Shown here: one piece after another, positions 8,643 to 17,594 of the stretch
Position numbering within the stretch: position 1 is the first letter of the stretch
Layout of the letters: each line of letters starts with the position of its first letter
NCBI RefSeq assembly: GCF_000381765.1
Contig: NZ_KB907079.1
Span: 154,031 to 218,030 of the forward strand
Source of the DNA: [Zimmermannella] faecalis ATCC 13722
GTDB taxonomy: Bacteria; Actinomycetota; Actinomycetes; Actinomycetales; Microbacteriaceae
Direction: 5' to 3'
Length of the DNA: 64,000 bases
Position numbers and translations under genes: made by a program
Notes under the pieces: model-generated
What the model was told of the DNA's origin: nothing
The model's input: the letters and a program-made list of their open reading frames with translations, nothing else
Database searches by the model: none

Positions 8643-9050
8643 CTACTGCGGGGTGTTCGCTGCGGGCGTTCGAGCGCGGAACCGGCGGATGAGCTGCCAC
8701 ACGAGGCGCGGCACGAGCAGGAACACCGCGAGCGTGAGCGTCGCGACGATGATGAACGCGACCGCCGCGGTGTCGCCGAACAGGATGCGCAGTGCCAGGC
8801 CGCTCGACACGGTCACGGCCCAGATGAGCACGCCCGCCGGCCACACGGCCGCGTGATTGCTGCCGATGAGCCGAACGATGAGCCAGCCGAGCAGCAGCGC
8901 GCCGAGGAATGGGCCCGCGGTCGCGAGCACCTCGAGCGGCGCGAGCGACTCAGCGTGCGAGGCGCGGCCGATCGCCGCGAAGGCGACCACGAGCACCGCA
9001 TCGAGCAGCAGGAACGGCCAGGCAGCGGGGCGATCGGTCGGAGCGGGCAT
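8643..9050 (-). CDS. DUF3054 family membrane protein
   Basis: A 135-residue protein with four predicted membrane segments (PFLLLDAVLVVAFAAIG, AGPFLGALLLGWLIVRLIG, VWPAGVLIWAVTVSSGLAL, AVAFIIVATLTLAVFLLVP) and a basic C-terminal tail. The layout and the LDAVLVVAFAAIGR opening match the DUF3054 family, common in actinobacteria and of unknown function. The ATG at 9050 is preferred: a TATTCT box lies 6 nt upstream, giving a leaderless start, and the protein then has the usual family length. An open frame continues to 9287 but has no family similarity. It stands divergent to the alkaline phosphatase gene. Confidence 0.85.
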   Translation of the reverse strand: MPAPTDRPAAWPFLLLDAVLVVAFAAIGRASHAESLAPLEVLATAGPFLGALLLGWLIVRLIGSNHAAVWPAGVLIWAVTVSSGLALRILFGDTAAVAFIIVATLTLAVFLLVPRLVWQLIRRFRARTPAANTPQ

Positions 9051-9173
9051 GCCCCAAGAATATCGCGGCCGCGCATCCACCCCGGCTCGCATCCATGCCG
9101 CCGCACCGGCGCCCGCCGCACCGGCAGCCGACTTCGCCAGCACCCACCTCGCCGACACACGTCGATTTCGCCA

Positions 9174-9206
9174 GTTCGTCATCCGCCGGTAACCCGTTCG
9201 TGACCT
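9174..9206 (+). promoter_or_regulatory. Candidate PHO box upstream of the phosphatase
   Basis: Three consecutive 11-nt units, GTTCGTCATCC, GCCGGTAACCC and GTTCGTGACCT, stand about 70 bp upstream of the phosphatase start. The outer two units share GTTCGT and the 11-nt period is that of actinobacterial PhoP-binding direct repeats. Binding is inferred. Confidence 0.5.
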
Positions 9207-9277
9207 CGCCGAGACGACCGCTCCGTAGCTTCGAGCGCGCAAGCCACGAACACCCGCACACTCCTTGAGAGGACCCC

Positions 9278-11029
9278 ATGAAGTCACAGCGCTTCACGAA
9301 GACGCTTTCGGCCTGCGGCGCCGCCGCCACCGTTGCGCTCGGTAGCTTCGCATTCGCGACCCCCGCCTCGGCCGCCACGAGCGCGCCCGAGGGCCCGAAG
9401 AACGTCATCCTGCTCATCGGCGATGGCATGGGCTACAACCACCTCGACAACATGAACGCCTACGAGAACGGTGAGGTGTACTGGCAGGTCGACCGCGGTG
9501 GCGACAACAAGGTGAAGCCGTGGGGCGGCAACTCGACCCCCACCGAGGGCTTCCAGGCCTGGGACCAGGTCTCGATGGAGACCGCATGGTACGAGCAGGA
9601 CCCGTACGACACGCAGGCCGCGTGGGGTGACTTCGAGCAGGTCAAGGACAACCCGACCGACTCGGCCGCCGCGGGCACCGCGATGGCGACCGGCCACAAG
9701 ACCTACAACGCCGGCATCGGCGTCGACTACAACGAAAACGTCGTCGAGAACGTCTCGGAGCGCGCGCACGAGCTCGGCAAGTCGGCCGGCGTCGTGAGCT
9801 CGGTACCGTTCTCGCACGCGACACCCGCGGCTTTCTCGTCGCACAACACGAGTCGCAACGACTACGAGGGCATCGCCGCCGAGCAGGTCAACAGCGAGTA
9901 CATGGACGTCGTCATGGGCGCCGGCCACCCGTACTACAACGACGACCACCAGCCGACCGAAACGGGTGACTTCAGCTACATCTCGGAGGAGTCGTTCGAG
10001 CAGCTTCGCAACGGCGAGTCGGACTTCACCTACATCGAAGAGAACGCCGACTTCGAGGCGCTCACGACGGGCGACACCCCCGACCAGGTCTTCGGCATCC
10101 CGCAGGTCGGCTCGACGCTGCAGCAGAACCGCACCGACGACGCGACGCTCAACGACGTCGTCGACCTGCCGACGATGACCGAGGGCGCGCTCAACGTGCT
10201 CGACAACAACGACGAGGGCTTCTTCCTCATGGTCGAGGGCGGCGCGATCGACTGGACCGGTCACGCAAACCAGACCGAACGCAACATCGAAGAGACCATC
10301 GACTTCTCGAACTCGATCGACTCGGTCGTGAACTGGGTTGAGCAGAACTCGAGCTGGGACGAGACCCTCGTGATCGTCACGGCCGACCACGAGACCGGCT
10401 ACCTCTCGGGCGCGAACTACGAGCTCGACGCCGACGGCAACCAGATTCCGGTCGAGGGTTCGACCGACTACGTGCTCGGCGACTGGGGCCCCATGGAGCC
10501 CACCGAGGCCGGCTCGGCCCCGACGCAGGACTGGTTCTCGGACAACCACACGACGATGCTCGTGCCCTACTTCGTGAAGGGCGCCGGGGCTGACACGCTG
10601 CTCGGATACGCGACCGGTCACGACCTCGTGCGCGGCAACTACCTGAGCAACGTCGACATGGCGAACTGGCTGCTCGACGACGCCTGGGTTGCGAACGCGG
10701 CGCCGACCGACCCGACCACCGACCCGGAGCCCACAGCCGACCCCGAGCCCAGCGAGCCCACCCAGACCGAGCCGACCGAGACCGACCCGGCCCAGACCGA
10801 GCCGACCCAGACCTCGGACGCGCCGACCGACCCCACCTCGACCGACAGTTCGGGCGACCAGGGCAAGGGCGACGCCGCGAACGGCAACCAGGGCTCGAAC
10901 GACGCTGACGGTTCGCTCGCGACGACCGGTGCCGACATGTTCGGCCCGATCGCGATCGCCGCGGGCGTGCTCCTGCTCGCCGGCGCCGCGATCCTCGTGA
11001 TCCGCCGCCGCCAGCAGCACGACGCGTAG
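9278..11029 (+). CDS. Secreted, sortase-anchored alkaline phosphatase
   Basis: A 583-residue alkaline phosphatase-superfamily enzyme that releases phosphate from phosphomonoesters outside the cell. A signal peptide spans about residues 1-32 (cut near ATPASA). Metal-site motif VILLIGDGMGYNH contains Asp49; the phosphorylated serine is Ser129 in TDSAAAGTAMATGHK; VEGGAIDWTGHAN, TADHETG and the late HTTMLVPYF histidine complete the metal ligands. From about residue 470 follows a Thr/Pro/Glu/Asp repeat stalk, then LATTG (547-551), a hydrophobic helix and RRRQQ, the pattern of a class E sortase substrate. It should therefore be linked to peptidoglycan. The start has GAGAGGA upstream. A PHO-box-like triplicate precedes it, suggesting phosphate-starvation control. 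A strong hairpin follows the stop. Confidence 0.93.
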   Translation: MKSQRFTKTLSACGAAATVALGSFAFATPASAATSAPEGPKNVILLIGDGMGYNHLDNMNAYENGEVYWQVDRGGDNKVKPWGGNSTPTEGFQAWDQVSMETAWYEQDPYDTQAAWGDFEQVKDNPTDSAAAGTAMATGHKTYNAGIGVDYNENVVENVSERAHELGKSAGVVSSVPFSHATPAAFSSHNTSRNDYEGIAAEQVNSEYMDVVMGAGHPYYNDDHQPTETGDFSYISEESFEQLRNGESDFTYIEENADFEALTTGDTPDQVFGIPQVGSTLQQNRTDDATLNDVVDLPTMTEGALNVLDNNDEGFFLMVEGGAIDWTGHANQTERNIEETIDFSNSIDSVVNWVEQNSSWDETLVIVTADHETGYLSGANYELDADGNQIPVEGSTDYVLGDWGPMEPTEAGSAPTQDWFSDNHTTMLVPYFVKGAGADTLLGYATGHDLVRGNYLSNVDMANWLLDDAWVANAAPTDPTTDPEPTADPEPSEPTQTEPTETDPAQTEPTQTSDAPTDPTSTDSSGDQGKGDAANGNQGSNDADGSLATTGADMFGPIAIAAGVLLLAGAAILVIRRRQQHDA

Positions 11030-11044
11030 TCTGCCGCAACGCCG

Positions 11045-11077
11045 AGAGGCCCGGCCCCCAATCGGGGCCGGGCCTCT
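11045..11077. terminator. Convergent terminator between phosphatase and guaA
   Basis: A perfect 14-bp stem (AGAGGCCCGGCCCC) with loop CAATC starts 15 nt after the phosphatase stop and can serve both converging genes. The plus-strand side is followed by only a short T-poor run. Confidence 0.85.
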
Positions 11078-11105
11078 TCGCGGTCTCGGGGCGCCGGGCT
11101 CAGGC

Positions 11106-11135
11106 GAGCGCTACTCCCACGAGCGCTACTCCCAC
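11106..11135. repeat. 15-bp tandem duplication over the guaA stop codon
   Basis: GAGCGCTACTCCCAC occurs twice in tandem (11106-11120 and 11121-11135). The second copy carries the functional guaA stop codon (11126-11128); the first repeats the last codons and stop beyond it. Confidence 0.9.
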
Positions 11136-12718
11136 TCGATGGTCCCCGGCGGCTTCGACGTGACGTCGAGCACGACGCGGTTCACCCCATCCACCTCGTT
11201 CGTGATGCGGTTCGAGATGCGCGCCGTGACGTCGTACGGCAGGCGGGTCCAGTCGGCGGTCATCGCGTCTTCGCTCGAGACGGGGCGCAGCACGATCGGG
11301 TGGCCGTAGGTGCGGCCGTCGCCCTGCACGCCCACCGAGCGCACGTCGGCGAGCAGCACGACGGGGCACTGCCAGATCTGCGGGTCGAGGCCCGCCGCGG
11401 TGAGCTCCTCGCGCACGATCGCGTCGGCGTCGCGGAGCAGGTCGAGCCGCTCCTGCGTCACCTCGCCGATGATGCGGATGCCGAGCCCCGGGCCGGGGAA
11501 CGGCTGGCGCGCAACGATGACCTCGGGCACCCCGAGCTCGCGGCCGATCGCGCGCACCTCGTCCTTGAACAGGGCCCGCAGCGGCTCGACGAGCGCGAAC
11601 GTCATGTCTTCGGGCAGGCCGCCGACGTTGTGGTGCGACTTGATGTTCGCGGTGCCGGTGCCGCCACCCGACTCGACGACGTCGGGGTACAGCGTGCCCT
11701 GCACGAGGAACTTGATCTCGCCCGCCTCGCCATCGGCGCGCGCCTCGGCGACGAGGTCGGCCGCGGCCTGCTCGAACACGCGAATGAACTCGCGGCCAAT
11801 GATCTTGCGCTTCTGCTCGGGGTCGGTGACCCCCGCGAGGTGCCCGAGGAACTGCTCGCGCGCATCCACCGTCACGAGCCGTACACCGGTCGCCTCGACG
11901 TAGTCCTTCTCAACCTGCTCGCGCTCGTTCTTGCGCAGCAGGCCGTGGTCGACGAACACGCACGTGAGCTGCTCGCCGACGGCGCGCTGCACGAGCGCGG
12001 CCGCGACGGCCGAGTCGACGCCGCCCGAGAGGCCGCAGATGACGCGGTCGTCACCGATCTGCTCGCGGATGCGCGCGACCTGCTCGTCGATGATGGATGC
12101 GCTCGACCAGTCGTCGGCGATGCCGGCGGCGCGGTGCAGGAACGCGACGAGCTGCGCCTGGCCCTGCTCGGAGTGGAGCACCTCGGGGTGCCACTGCACG
12201 CCGTAGAGCCCACGCTCGGGGTTCGCGAACGCCGCGACCGGGGTCGCCTCGGTCGACGCGAGCACGTCGAAGCCCTCGGGCGCGCGCACGACCGAGTCGC
12301 CGTGGCTCATCCACACCGTCTGCTGCGCGGGCTGGCCGTCGAAGATCGTCGAGTCGGCCGCCGCGTCGCTCAGTGCGACCGACGTCGCGCCGTACTCGCG
12401 CTTGCCGGTCTTCGCGACCTCACCGCCGAGCGCGATCGCCATCGTCTGAAAGCCGTAGCAAATGCCGAACGTCGGCACGCCGAGGCCGAACACCTCGGCA
12501 TCGAAGCTCGCGGCGTCGTCGGCGTACACGCTCGCGGGGCCGCCCGAGAGCACGATCGCGAGCGGGTTGCGCTCACGCACCTCGGCCGCCGTGATGGTGT
12601 GGGGAACGATCTCGGAGTAGACGTTTGCCTCGCGCACGCGTCGAGCGATCAGCTGCGCGTACTGCGCACCGAAGTCGACGACCAGCACGGGCCGGGCCTG
12701 AGTCACGGTTTCTGTCAC
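11126..12718 (-). CDS. guaA: GMP synthase (glutamine-hydrolysing)
   Basis: A 530-residue bifunctional enzyme that aminates XMP to GMP with glutamine. The N-terminal class I amidotransferase domain has the oxyanion strand, catalytic Cys87 in FGICYG, and His/Glu in [12 protein letters not shown]. The ATP pyrophosphatase domain has the PP-loop [10 protein letters not shown] and the C-terminal dimerisation domain has [17 protein letters not shown] and KPPGTIEWE at the end. Length is standard. The GTG start lies 6 nt after a TAGAAT box with no Shine-Dalgarno sequence, so the mRNA is probably leaderless. guaB (33.5 kb) and guaB3 (14.9 kb) in the same window complete the guanine branch. A 15-bp duplication overlaps the 3' end. 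Confidence 0.98.
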   Translation of the reverse strand: MTETVTQARPVLVVDFGAQYAQLIARRVREANVYSEIVPHTITAAEVRERNPLAIVLSGGPASVYADDAASFDAEVFGLGVPTFGICYGFQTMAIALGGEVAKTGKREYGATSVALSDAAADSTIFDGQPAQQTVWMSHGDSVVRAPEGFDVLASTEATPVAAFANPERGLYGVQWHPEVLHSEQGQAQLVAFLHRAAGIADDWSSASIIDEQVARIREQIGDDRVICGLSGGVDSAVAAALVQRAVGEQLTCVFVDHGLLRKNEREQVEKDYVEATGVRLVTVDAREQFLGHLAGVTDPEQKRKIIGREFIRVFEQAAADLVAEARADGEAGEIKFLVQGTLYPDVVESGGGTGTANIKSHHNVGGLPEDMTFALVEPLRALFKDEVRAIGRELGVPEVIVARQPFPGPGLGIRIIGEVTQERLDLLRDADAIVREELTAAGLDPQIWQCPVVLLADVRSVGVQGDGRTYGHPIVLRPVSSEDAMTADWTRLPYDVTARISNRITNEVDGVNRVVLDVTSKPPGTIEWE

Positions 12719-12777
12719 CCCGCCATTCTAGGGCGCGGGAACTCCCGCCACGCGCATCCGTTCTGCGTGCGTGCGGG

Positions 12778-13314
12778 CTACTGCTCAGCCTGGCGGCGAC
12801 GCACCTCGTCGGCGACCCGGGCGTCGACCTCGGCGCGCTCGGCGTCGGTCAGCGACGCCTCGACGGCGGCAGCGCGGGCCTCGTCGTCTTCCGACTCATC
12901 CCAGATCTCCTGGTACTCGTCGAGCAGGCGCTTCGTGCGGCGCGTGATGAGCGCCTCGGTGATGAACGACAGGAACGGCACGACACCGCCGCCGGCGAGC
13001 GCGAGCAGCCAGCCGAGCTCCCACCGCATCTTCTGCCAGAGCAGGTAGCAGCTGATGAGGTAGATGACGTAGAACCAGCCGTGCACGATGAGGATCCAGC
13101 GCGAGAGGTTGATCGCCGTAACCGTGTCTTCTTGCACGAGCGAGAGGAACCCGAACGGCCCGCCGAGTTCAATCTCGAGGTGCCAGACGTACTTCAGCAG
13201 CATCTCGAAGACGAGCAGCAGCAACAGCACACCCGTGATCACCGAGGTGGTCTGGTAGAAGCGCAGGCGCTTGCGAATCGTCGGAAACTCGGACGGGGTG
13301 GGAATGCGGGCCAC
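12778..13314 (-). CDS. DUF3817 domain-containing membrane protein
   Basis: A 178-residue membrane protein whose core (RKRLRFYQTTSVITGVLLLLLVFEML; LSRWILIVHGWFYVIYLISCYLLW; LGWLLALAGGGVVPFLSFITEA) gives three helices in the DUF3817 arrangement, followed by a long charged C-terminal helix rich in Glu, Arg and Ala (likely coiled coil) in the cytoplasm. Function is unknown; in actinobacteria the gene is regularly found next to guaA, as here. A TAGACT box about 40 nt upstream would be a suitable -10 element. I see no enzymatic motif. Confidence 0.88.
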   Translation of the reverse strand: MARIPTPSEFPTIRKRLRFYQTTSVITGVLLLLLVFEMLLKYVWHLEIELGGPFGFLSLVQEDTVTAINLSRWILIVHGWFYVIYLISCYLLWQKMRWELGWLLALAGGGVVPFLSFITEALITRRTKRLLDEYQEIWDESEDDEARAAAVEASLTDAERAEVDARVADEVRRRQAEQ

Positions 13315-13394
13315 GGATGCTCCTGAACGGTCGAAATGGCCCTGCCAGTCTAGGCCTCGGCGCGCACCGCATCCTCGACGCCACCGCGCCTGGG

Positions 13395-13639
13395 CTACTG
13401 CCGAGTCACGAGCCTGCGATACTCCGGCCTCGCCTTCATCGCATGGATGATTTCGACCTCGCCGTCATCCCAAAGCAACACAACAATTTCGAGCAGCCGC
13501 CCAGCGGTGTCGAGCCCGAGCCGCAGCTCCCGCTGCGGGTTCTCATCGTCGAGCGGGCTCCTCCGAGCACTGATCGTGCAGCCGCGAGCGCGTCTTCATC
13601 TCGAACACCGTGTTTGCGCGCCGACGGCGCAACGATCAC
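13395..13639 (-). pseudogene. Type II toxin, frameshifted
   Basis: The gene begins at a GTG that overlaps the antitoxin stop (GTGA) and reads VIVAPSARKHGVRDEDALAA. It then needs a shift into another frame, which reads DDENPQRELRLGLDTAGRLL, continues EIVVLLWDDGEVEIIHAM and ends KARPEYRRLVTRQ at the TAG at 13395. Joined, the two parts match the usual actinobacterial toxin pattern (SARKHG...DEDxL...LGxDxxGRLLE...HAMKARPxY) found with small ribbon-helix-helix antitoxins. The distance from start to stop is 245 nt, one base short of a multiple of three, so a single base seems to be lost between about 13595 and 13560; a stop at 13596 in the second frame sets the upper limit. There is no long homopolymer there. 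The unshifted frame runs on to 13436 as nonsense. It is either an inactivated toxin or a sequencing error. Confidence 0.75.
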
Positions 13640-13896
13640 GCTTGAGCCCACTCCCGCACGGCGACACGAATTGCCGCAGAGCGATCCAGCCCTTCGCGAT
13701 CGGCGCGTTCCATGAGCTCGGCCAGCTCGGCTTCGGAAAAGCGCGTCGTGACAACCCGCGAAGCTTGCTCCGCACGCGGACGCCTCCCCCACCGCTTTCG
13801 CAGCTGGTCAACGTCATAGCCAGCCTCGGCCTCGTCAGCCCAGGCCTGCACCTGCGAGTCGCTCACTTCCCGCCCTTGAATAACGCGCTTACCCAT
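13636..13896 (-). CDS. Antitoxin, ribbon-helix-helix type
   Basis: An 86-residue protein. The C-terminal part (VVTTRFSEAELAELMERADREG, then LDRSAAIRVAVREWAQA) is a ribbon-helix-helix DNA-binding fold of CopG/Arc type. The N-terminal part (ISDSQVQAWADEAEAGYDVDQL-like, seen as VSDSQVQAWADEAEAGYDVD) is the segment usually found in antitoxins paired with BrnT-like or related small toxins. It should neutralise the downstream toxin and repress its own promoter. The ATG lies 6 nt after a TACGAT box, giving a leaderless start, and palindromic operator sequence lies in the spacer. The toxin gene overlaps its stop codon but carries a frameshift. Confidence 0.82.
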   Translation of the reverse strand: MGKRVIQGREVSDSQVQAWADEAEAGYDVDQLRKRWGRRPRAEQASRVVTTRFSEAELAELMERADREGLDRSAAIRVAVREWAQA

Positions 13897-13902
13897 GCAC
13901 TC

Positions 13903-13931
13903 ATCGTATTACGTAACACGAATCGTGACAA
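13903..13931 (-). promoter_or_regulatory. Promoter and operator of the toxin-antitoxin pair
   Basis: On the minus strand, TTGTCA (13926-13931), a 17-nt spacer and TACGAT (13903-13908) form a good sigma-70-type promoter. The spacer holds two palindromes, GTATTACGTAACAC (13906-13919, one mismatch per arm) and CACGAATCGTG (13917-13927), as expected for ribbon-helix-helix autorepression. Confidence 0.6.
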
Positions 13932-13961
13932 TGGCCCGATTCGCGACGTTCCACGGCCTGG

Positions 13962-14858
13962 TCAGCGGTTGTGCCCCGATGCGTCCCGCTCGTTCGCGAG
14001 CTCGAGCAGGAGCTCGCGACGCACGCGCTCGGCGAGGCGCGCATCCGACCGCTCGGCGAGGTCGCTGAGGTAGTCGTCGCGCACCATGCGCCACCAGATG
14101 TAGATGGCCATGGCGCAGAACACGAGCCATTCGATCGCGTAGAAGATGTTGAGCAGGTCGACGCGCGTCGACTCGTCGATCGGCACCGCGGCGATCGACT
14201 CGAGTGAGTCGGGCACCGGCAGGCCCTCGGTGTGGAGCAGCCATGCCGCGTAGTAGTCCGACGCCCCGGTCTGCCACGTGTTGATGAGCTGCCCGGGCGA
14301 CATCGACAGGATGCGCAGCGGGTCGCCATCGCGCGCCGGCAGCGGGTCTTGGCCGACCTCGAGTTTCGCGAGCACCGACAGGGGCGCCCCCGCGCTGCCG
14401 AGGTTCGTATCGGCCGACTCGAGCGAGTCGATCGCCTGCTGCGCGCTCGCCTCGTCGGAGGTCCAGCCGAGCGCGACCGGGATGCCCGGCAGGTCGGCCG
14501 CGTTAGTCGCGTCGGCGCTCGGCTCGTTGCCGTCGCTGGTGACCGCGAAGTGGCCGACGACCCAGAAGCCGCTCACGCCATCCTGCAGCCGCCCCTCGAC
14601 CACGCCGAAGTCGCCCGGCACGAGGAACCCCGAAACGGTGACGGGCCGCGCGGCCGCCTCCTCGGTGAGCCACGCGTCAGGCTCGAGCAGGTCGCCGAGC
14701 GGCACGGGCTCGAGGTACTCCTCAGCGTCGGCCGCCGCGCCCGACGACTCGAAGGCCGCCGTGAGCTGCCAGCGCCCGAGCAGCAGGAACGCGACGACCA
14801 CCACGAGCACAAGGGCGAGAAACGCGAGCCACTTGGGCTTGAGCATCGTGCGCAGCAT
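13962..14858 (-). CDS. SURF1 family protein (cytochrome oxidase assembly)
   Basis: A 298-residue membrane protein with an N-terminal helix ([21 protein letters not shown]) and a C-terminal helix ([21 protein letters not shown]) flanking an extracytoplasmic domain, the SURF1 layout. SURF1 helps insert heme a into cytochrome c oxidase subunit I. The GRWQ motif after the first helix is the family signature. Actinobacterial members are divergent, so the exact step is inferred. The ATG at 14858 is chosen, with 14846 as an alternative; neither has a clear ribosome-binding site, but the gene lies only 11 nt after guaB3, so it may be translated from the same mRNA. The cytoplasmic C-terminal tail is charged and about 40 residues long. 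Confidence 0.88.
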   Translation of the reverse strand: MLRTMLKPKWLAFLALVLVVVVAFLLLGRWQLTAAFESSGAAADAEEYLEPVPLGDLLEPDAWLTEEAAARPVTVSGFLVPGDFGVVEGRLQDGVSGFWVVGHFAVTSDGNEPSADATNAADLPGIPVALGWTSDEASAQQAIDSLESADTNLGSAGAPLSVLAKLEVGQDPLPARDGDPLRILSMSPGQLINTWQTGASDYYAAWLLHTEGLPVPDSLESIAAVPIDESTRVDLLNIFYAIEWLVFCAMAIYIWWRMVRDDYLSDLAERSDARLAERVRRELLLELANERDASGHNR

Positions 14859-14869
14859 CGGCTGCGCGG

Positions 14870-15994
14870 TTAGGCGTGGTCGCGGATCGGGCTCACCGCG
14901 AGGTCGGCACGCTGGAACGACTTGAGGTCGGTGTAGCCGGTCGTCGCCATCGCGAAACGCAGCGCGCCGACGAGGTTCGCCGCGCCGACCGCGGTGGCCG
15001 ACGGGCCGCGCACGATCTCTTCGAGGCTGCCGACCTGGCCGATCTCGACGCGGTTGCCGCGCGGCAGGCGCGGGTGGCGCGCCTCGGCGCCCCAGTGCCA
15101 GCCGCGGCCGGGAGCGTCGGTCGCCCGGGCGAGGGCCGCGCCGAGCATGACGGCGTCGGCGCCGCACGCAATCGCCTTCACGATGTCGCCCGACGTGCCG
15201 AAACCGCCATCGGCGATCACGTGCACGTAGCGGCCGCCCGACTCATCCATGTAGTCGCGGCGCGCGCCAGCGACGTCGGCGATCGCCGTCGCCATGGGTG
15301 CGCGGATGCCGAGCACGCGGCGGGTGGTCGAGGCCGCGCCACCGCCGAAGCCGACGAGCACACCCGCCGCGCCCGTGCGCATGAGGTGCAGGGCCGACGA
15401 GTACGACGCCGCTCCCCCGACGATCACCGGGGTGTCGAGCTCGTAGATGAACTTCTTCAGGTTGAGCGGCTCGCGGTTCTGCGAGACGTGCTCGGCCGAG
15501 ACCGTCGCGCCGCGAATCACGAACACGTCGGCGCCCGCCGCGAGCACGTCTTCGTAGTACTCCTGCGTGCGCTGCGGCGACAGGGCACCCGCGACGACGA
15601 CACCGGCGTCGCGAATCTCCTGCAGGCGCGCCTTGATGAGCTCGCCCTTGATCGGCTCCTGGTAGATCTCCTGGATGCGCGCGGTCGCCTGCCGCTGCGG
15701 CAGGTCGGCGATCTCGGCGAGCAGGGGCTCGGGGTTCTCGTAGCGGGTCCACAGGCCCTCGAGGTCGAGCACCCCGAGGCCGCCGAGCTGGCCGAACGCG
15801 ATCGCCGTCGCCGGGCTCATCACCGAGTCCATGGGCGCCGCGAGGAACGGGACATCGAACGTGAACGCGTCGATCTTCCACGTCGTCGAGACGTCCTCGG
15901 GGTCGCGGGTGCGCCGCGACGGGATGATCGCCACGTCGTCGAGGCCGAACACGTGCCGGGCGCGCTTCGTGCCGCCAATCTCAATCTCAGTCAC
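14870..15994 (-). CDS. GuaB3 family IMP dehydrogenase-related protein
   Basis: A 374-residue TIM-barrel protein of the GuaB3 (IMPDH-related) family. It has the phosphate-binding glycine-rich stretches ([30 protein letters not shown]) and the opening [21 protein letters not shown] and [10 protein letters not shown], but lacks CBS domains and the canonical catalytic Cys loop of IMPDH. Actinobacterial genomes usually carry this gene next to a true guaB; biochemical work on GuaB3 proteins suggests GMP-reductase-like activity in some, but the activity here is inference. The GTG start stands 7 nt after TAGGCT, so the transcript is probably leaderless. An open frame extending to 17335 is a shadow of glpK. 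Convergent promoters with glpK lie in 15995-16072. Confidence 0.92.
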   Translation of the reverse strand: MTEIEIGGTKRARHVFGLDDVAIIPSRRTRDPEDVSTTWKIDAFTFDVPFLAAPMDSVMSPATAIAFGQLGGLGVLDLEGLWTRYENPEPLLAEIADLPQRQATARIQEIYQEPIKGELIKARLQEIRDAGVVVAGALSPQRTQEYYEDVLAAGADVFVIRGATVSAEHVSQNREPLNLKKFIYELDTPVIVGGAASYSSALHLMRTGAAGVLVGFGGGAASTTRRVLGIRAPMATAIADVAGARRDYMDESGGRYVHVIADGGFGTSGDIVKAIACGADAVMLGAALARATDAPGRGWHWGAEARHPRLPRGNRVEIGQVGSLEEIVRGPSATAVGAANLVGALRFAMATTGYTDLKSFQRADLAVSPIRDHA

Positions 15995-16072
15995 GCGTCC
16001 AAGCCTACCGGGGCGTGCATCCACGCCGGGTCGATTGCGCGTGACAATGGAGTCACAACGAACGGAGGCACC

Positions 16073-17573
16073 GTGGCCGAATTCATCATCGCGCTCGACC
16101 AGGGCACGACATCGACGCGCGCGATCATCTTCGACGCGGATGCGCGAATCGTCGCCTCGGCGCAGCGCGAGCACACCCAGCACTTTCCGCGGCCCGGCTG
16201 GGTGGAACACGACCCCGTTGAGATCTGGCGCAACACCCGCGCCTGCCTCGGCACGGCGCTCGCCGAGGCGCAGCTCGCGCCCGGCGACATCGCCGCGGTC
16301 GGCATCGCGAATCAGCGCGAGACCACCGTGCTCTGGGAGCGCGCGACCGGCCGACCCGTGCATCCGGCGATCGTGTGGCAAGACACGCGTTCGCAGCCGA
16401 TCGTCGACCGGCTCGCGGCCGACGGCGGCGTCGATCGGTTCCGCGAGGCGACCGGGCTGCCGCTGAACCCGTACTTCTCGGCGACAAAGCTCGCGTGGCT
16501 GCTCGACGAGGTGCCGGGCGCCCGCGAGCGGGCCGAGGCGGGCGAGCTCTGCTTTGGCACGATCGACACGTGGCTCACCTGGCAGCTCACGGGCGGGCCG
16601 CGCGGCGGCGTGCACGTCACCGACGTGACGAACGCCTCGCGCTCGCTGCTCATGCGGCTCGACACGTGCGAGTGGGACGACGGGCTGCTGCGCGCCTTCG
16701 GCATCCCGCGGGCGTGCCTGCCCGAGATCCGCTCGTCGAGCGAGGTGTACGGCGAGTGCGCCGAGCGCACTCCCCTGCCCGGCGTGCCCGTCGCCGGCAT
16801 GCTCGGCGATCAGCAGGCCGCGACGTTCGGGCAGGCCGCGTTCGGCGAGGGGCAGGCGAAGAACACGTACGGCACGGGCTCGTTCCTGGTGTACGGCACG
16901 GGCGAACGCATCGTGCACAGCGAACACGGGCTGCTCACGACCGTCGCGTACCGGCTCGGCGACGAGGCGCCGCACTACGCGCTCGAGGGCTCGATCGCGG
17001 TCACCGGATCGCTCGTGCAGTGGCTGCGCGACAACCTCGGCATGATTCGCACGTCGACCGAGATCGAGACGCTCGCCGCGACCGTCGACGACAACGGCGG
17101 CTGCTACATCGTGCCGGCGTTCTCGGGGCTCTACGCGCCGTGGTGGCGGCCCGACGCGCGCGGCGTCATCGTGGGGCTCACCGGCTACGTGCGGGCCGGG
17201 CACATCGCCCGCGCCGCGCTCGAGGCCGCCGCGTACCAGAGCTGCGACGTGCTCGAGGCGTGCAATGCCGACGCCCCCCGAGCCGCTGCGCGAGCTGCGC
17301 GTCGACGGCGGCATGTCGGTGAACGACGCACTCATGCAGTTTCAGGCCGACCTACTCGGCACGCCCGTCGTGCGGCCCGAGATCGTCGAGACGACGGCGC
17401 TCGGCGCGGCCTTCGCGGCCGGCCTCGCGGTGGGGTTCTGGGGCGGCTGCGACGAGCTCGCCGCGCTCTGGCGCGAGGAGCGGCGCTTCGAGCCGGCGAT
17501 GGGTGCGGATGCGCGCGAGCAGCTCCGCGGCGAGTGGCGGCGCGCGGTCGAGCGGTCGTTCGACCTCGCGTAG
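16073..17573 (+). pseudogene. glpK: Glycerol kinase, frameshifted
   Basis: ATP:glycerol 3-phosphotransferase (FGGY family) starting at a GTG with GGAGG 7 nt upstream. Recognisable blocks include [14 protein letters not shown] (9-22), [47 protein letters not shown] and GTGSFLVY. At about residue 402, after LEACNADAP, the frame breaks inside a run of six C (17274-17279). Dropping one C gives [17 protein letters not shown] and continues to [20 protein letters not shown] and the TAG at 17571, restoring a normal 499-residue kinase. The start-to-stop length, 1501 nt, is one base over. Without repair the product would lose the last 100 residues and the second half of the ATP site. The tract makes slippage or a sequencing error likely. 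Confidence 0.88.
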
Positions 17574-17594
17574 CTGGCCGCCAGGATGGGCTGG

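Noticed and set aside
14876..16072. Upstream extension of the glpK frame across guaB3
   Set aside because: The GTG at 16073 with GGAGG begins the real kinase; the extension is antisense to guaB3.
17274..17279. Programmed frameshifting in glpK
   Set aside because: Glycerol kinases are not known to use it, and a single base in a C run explains it more simply.
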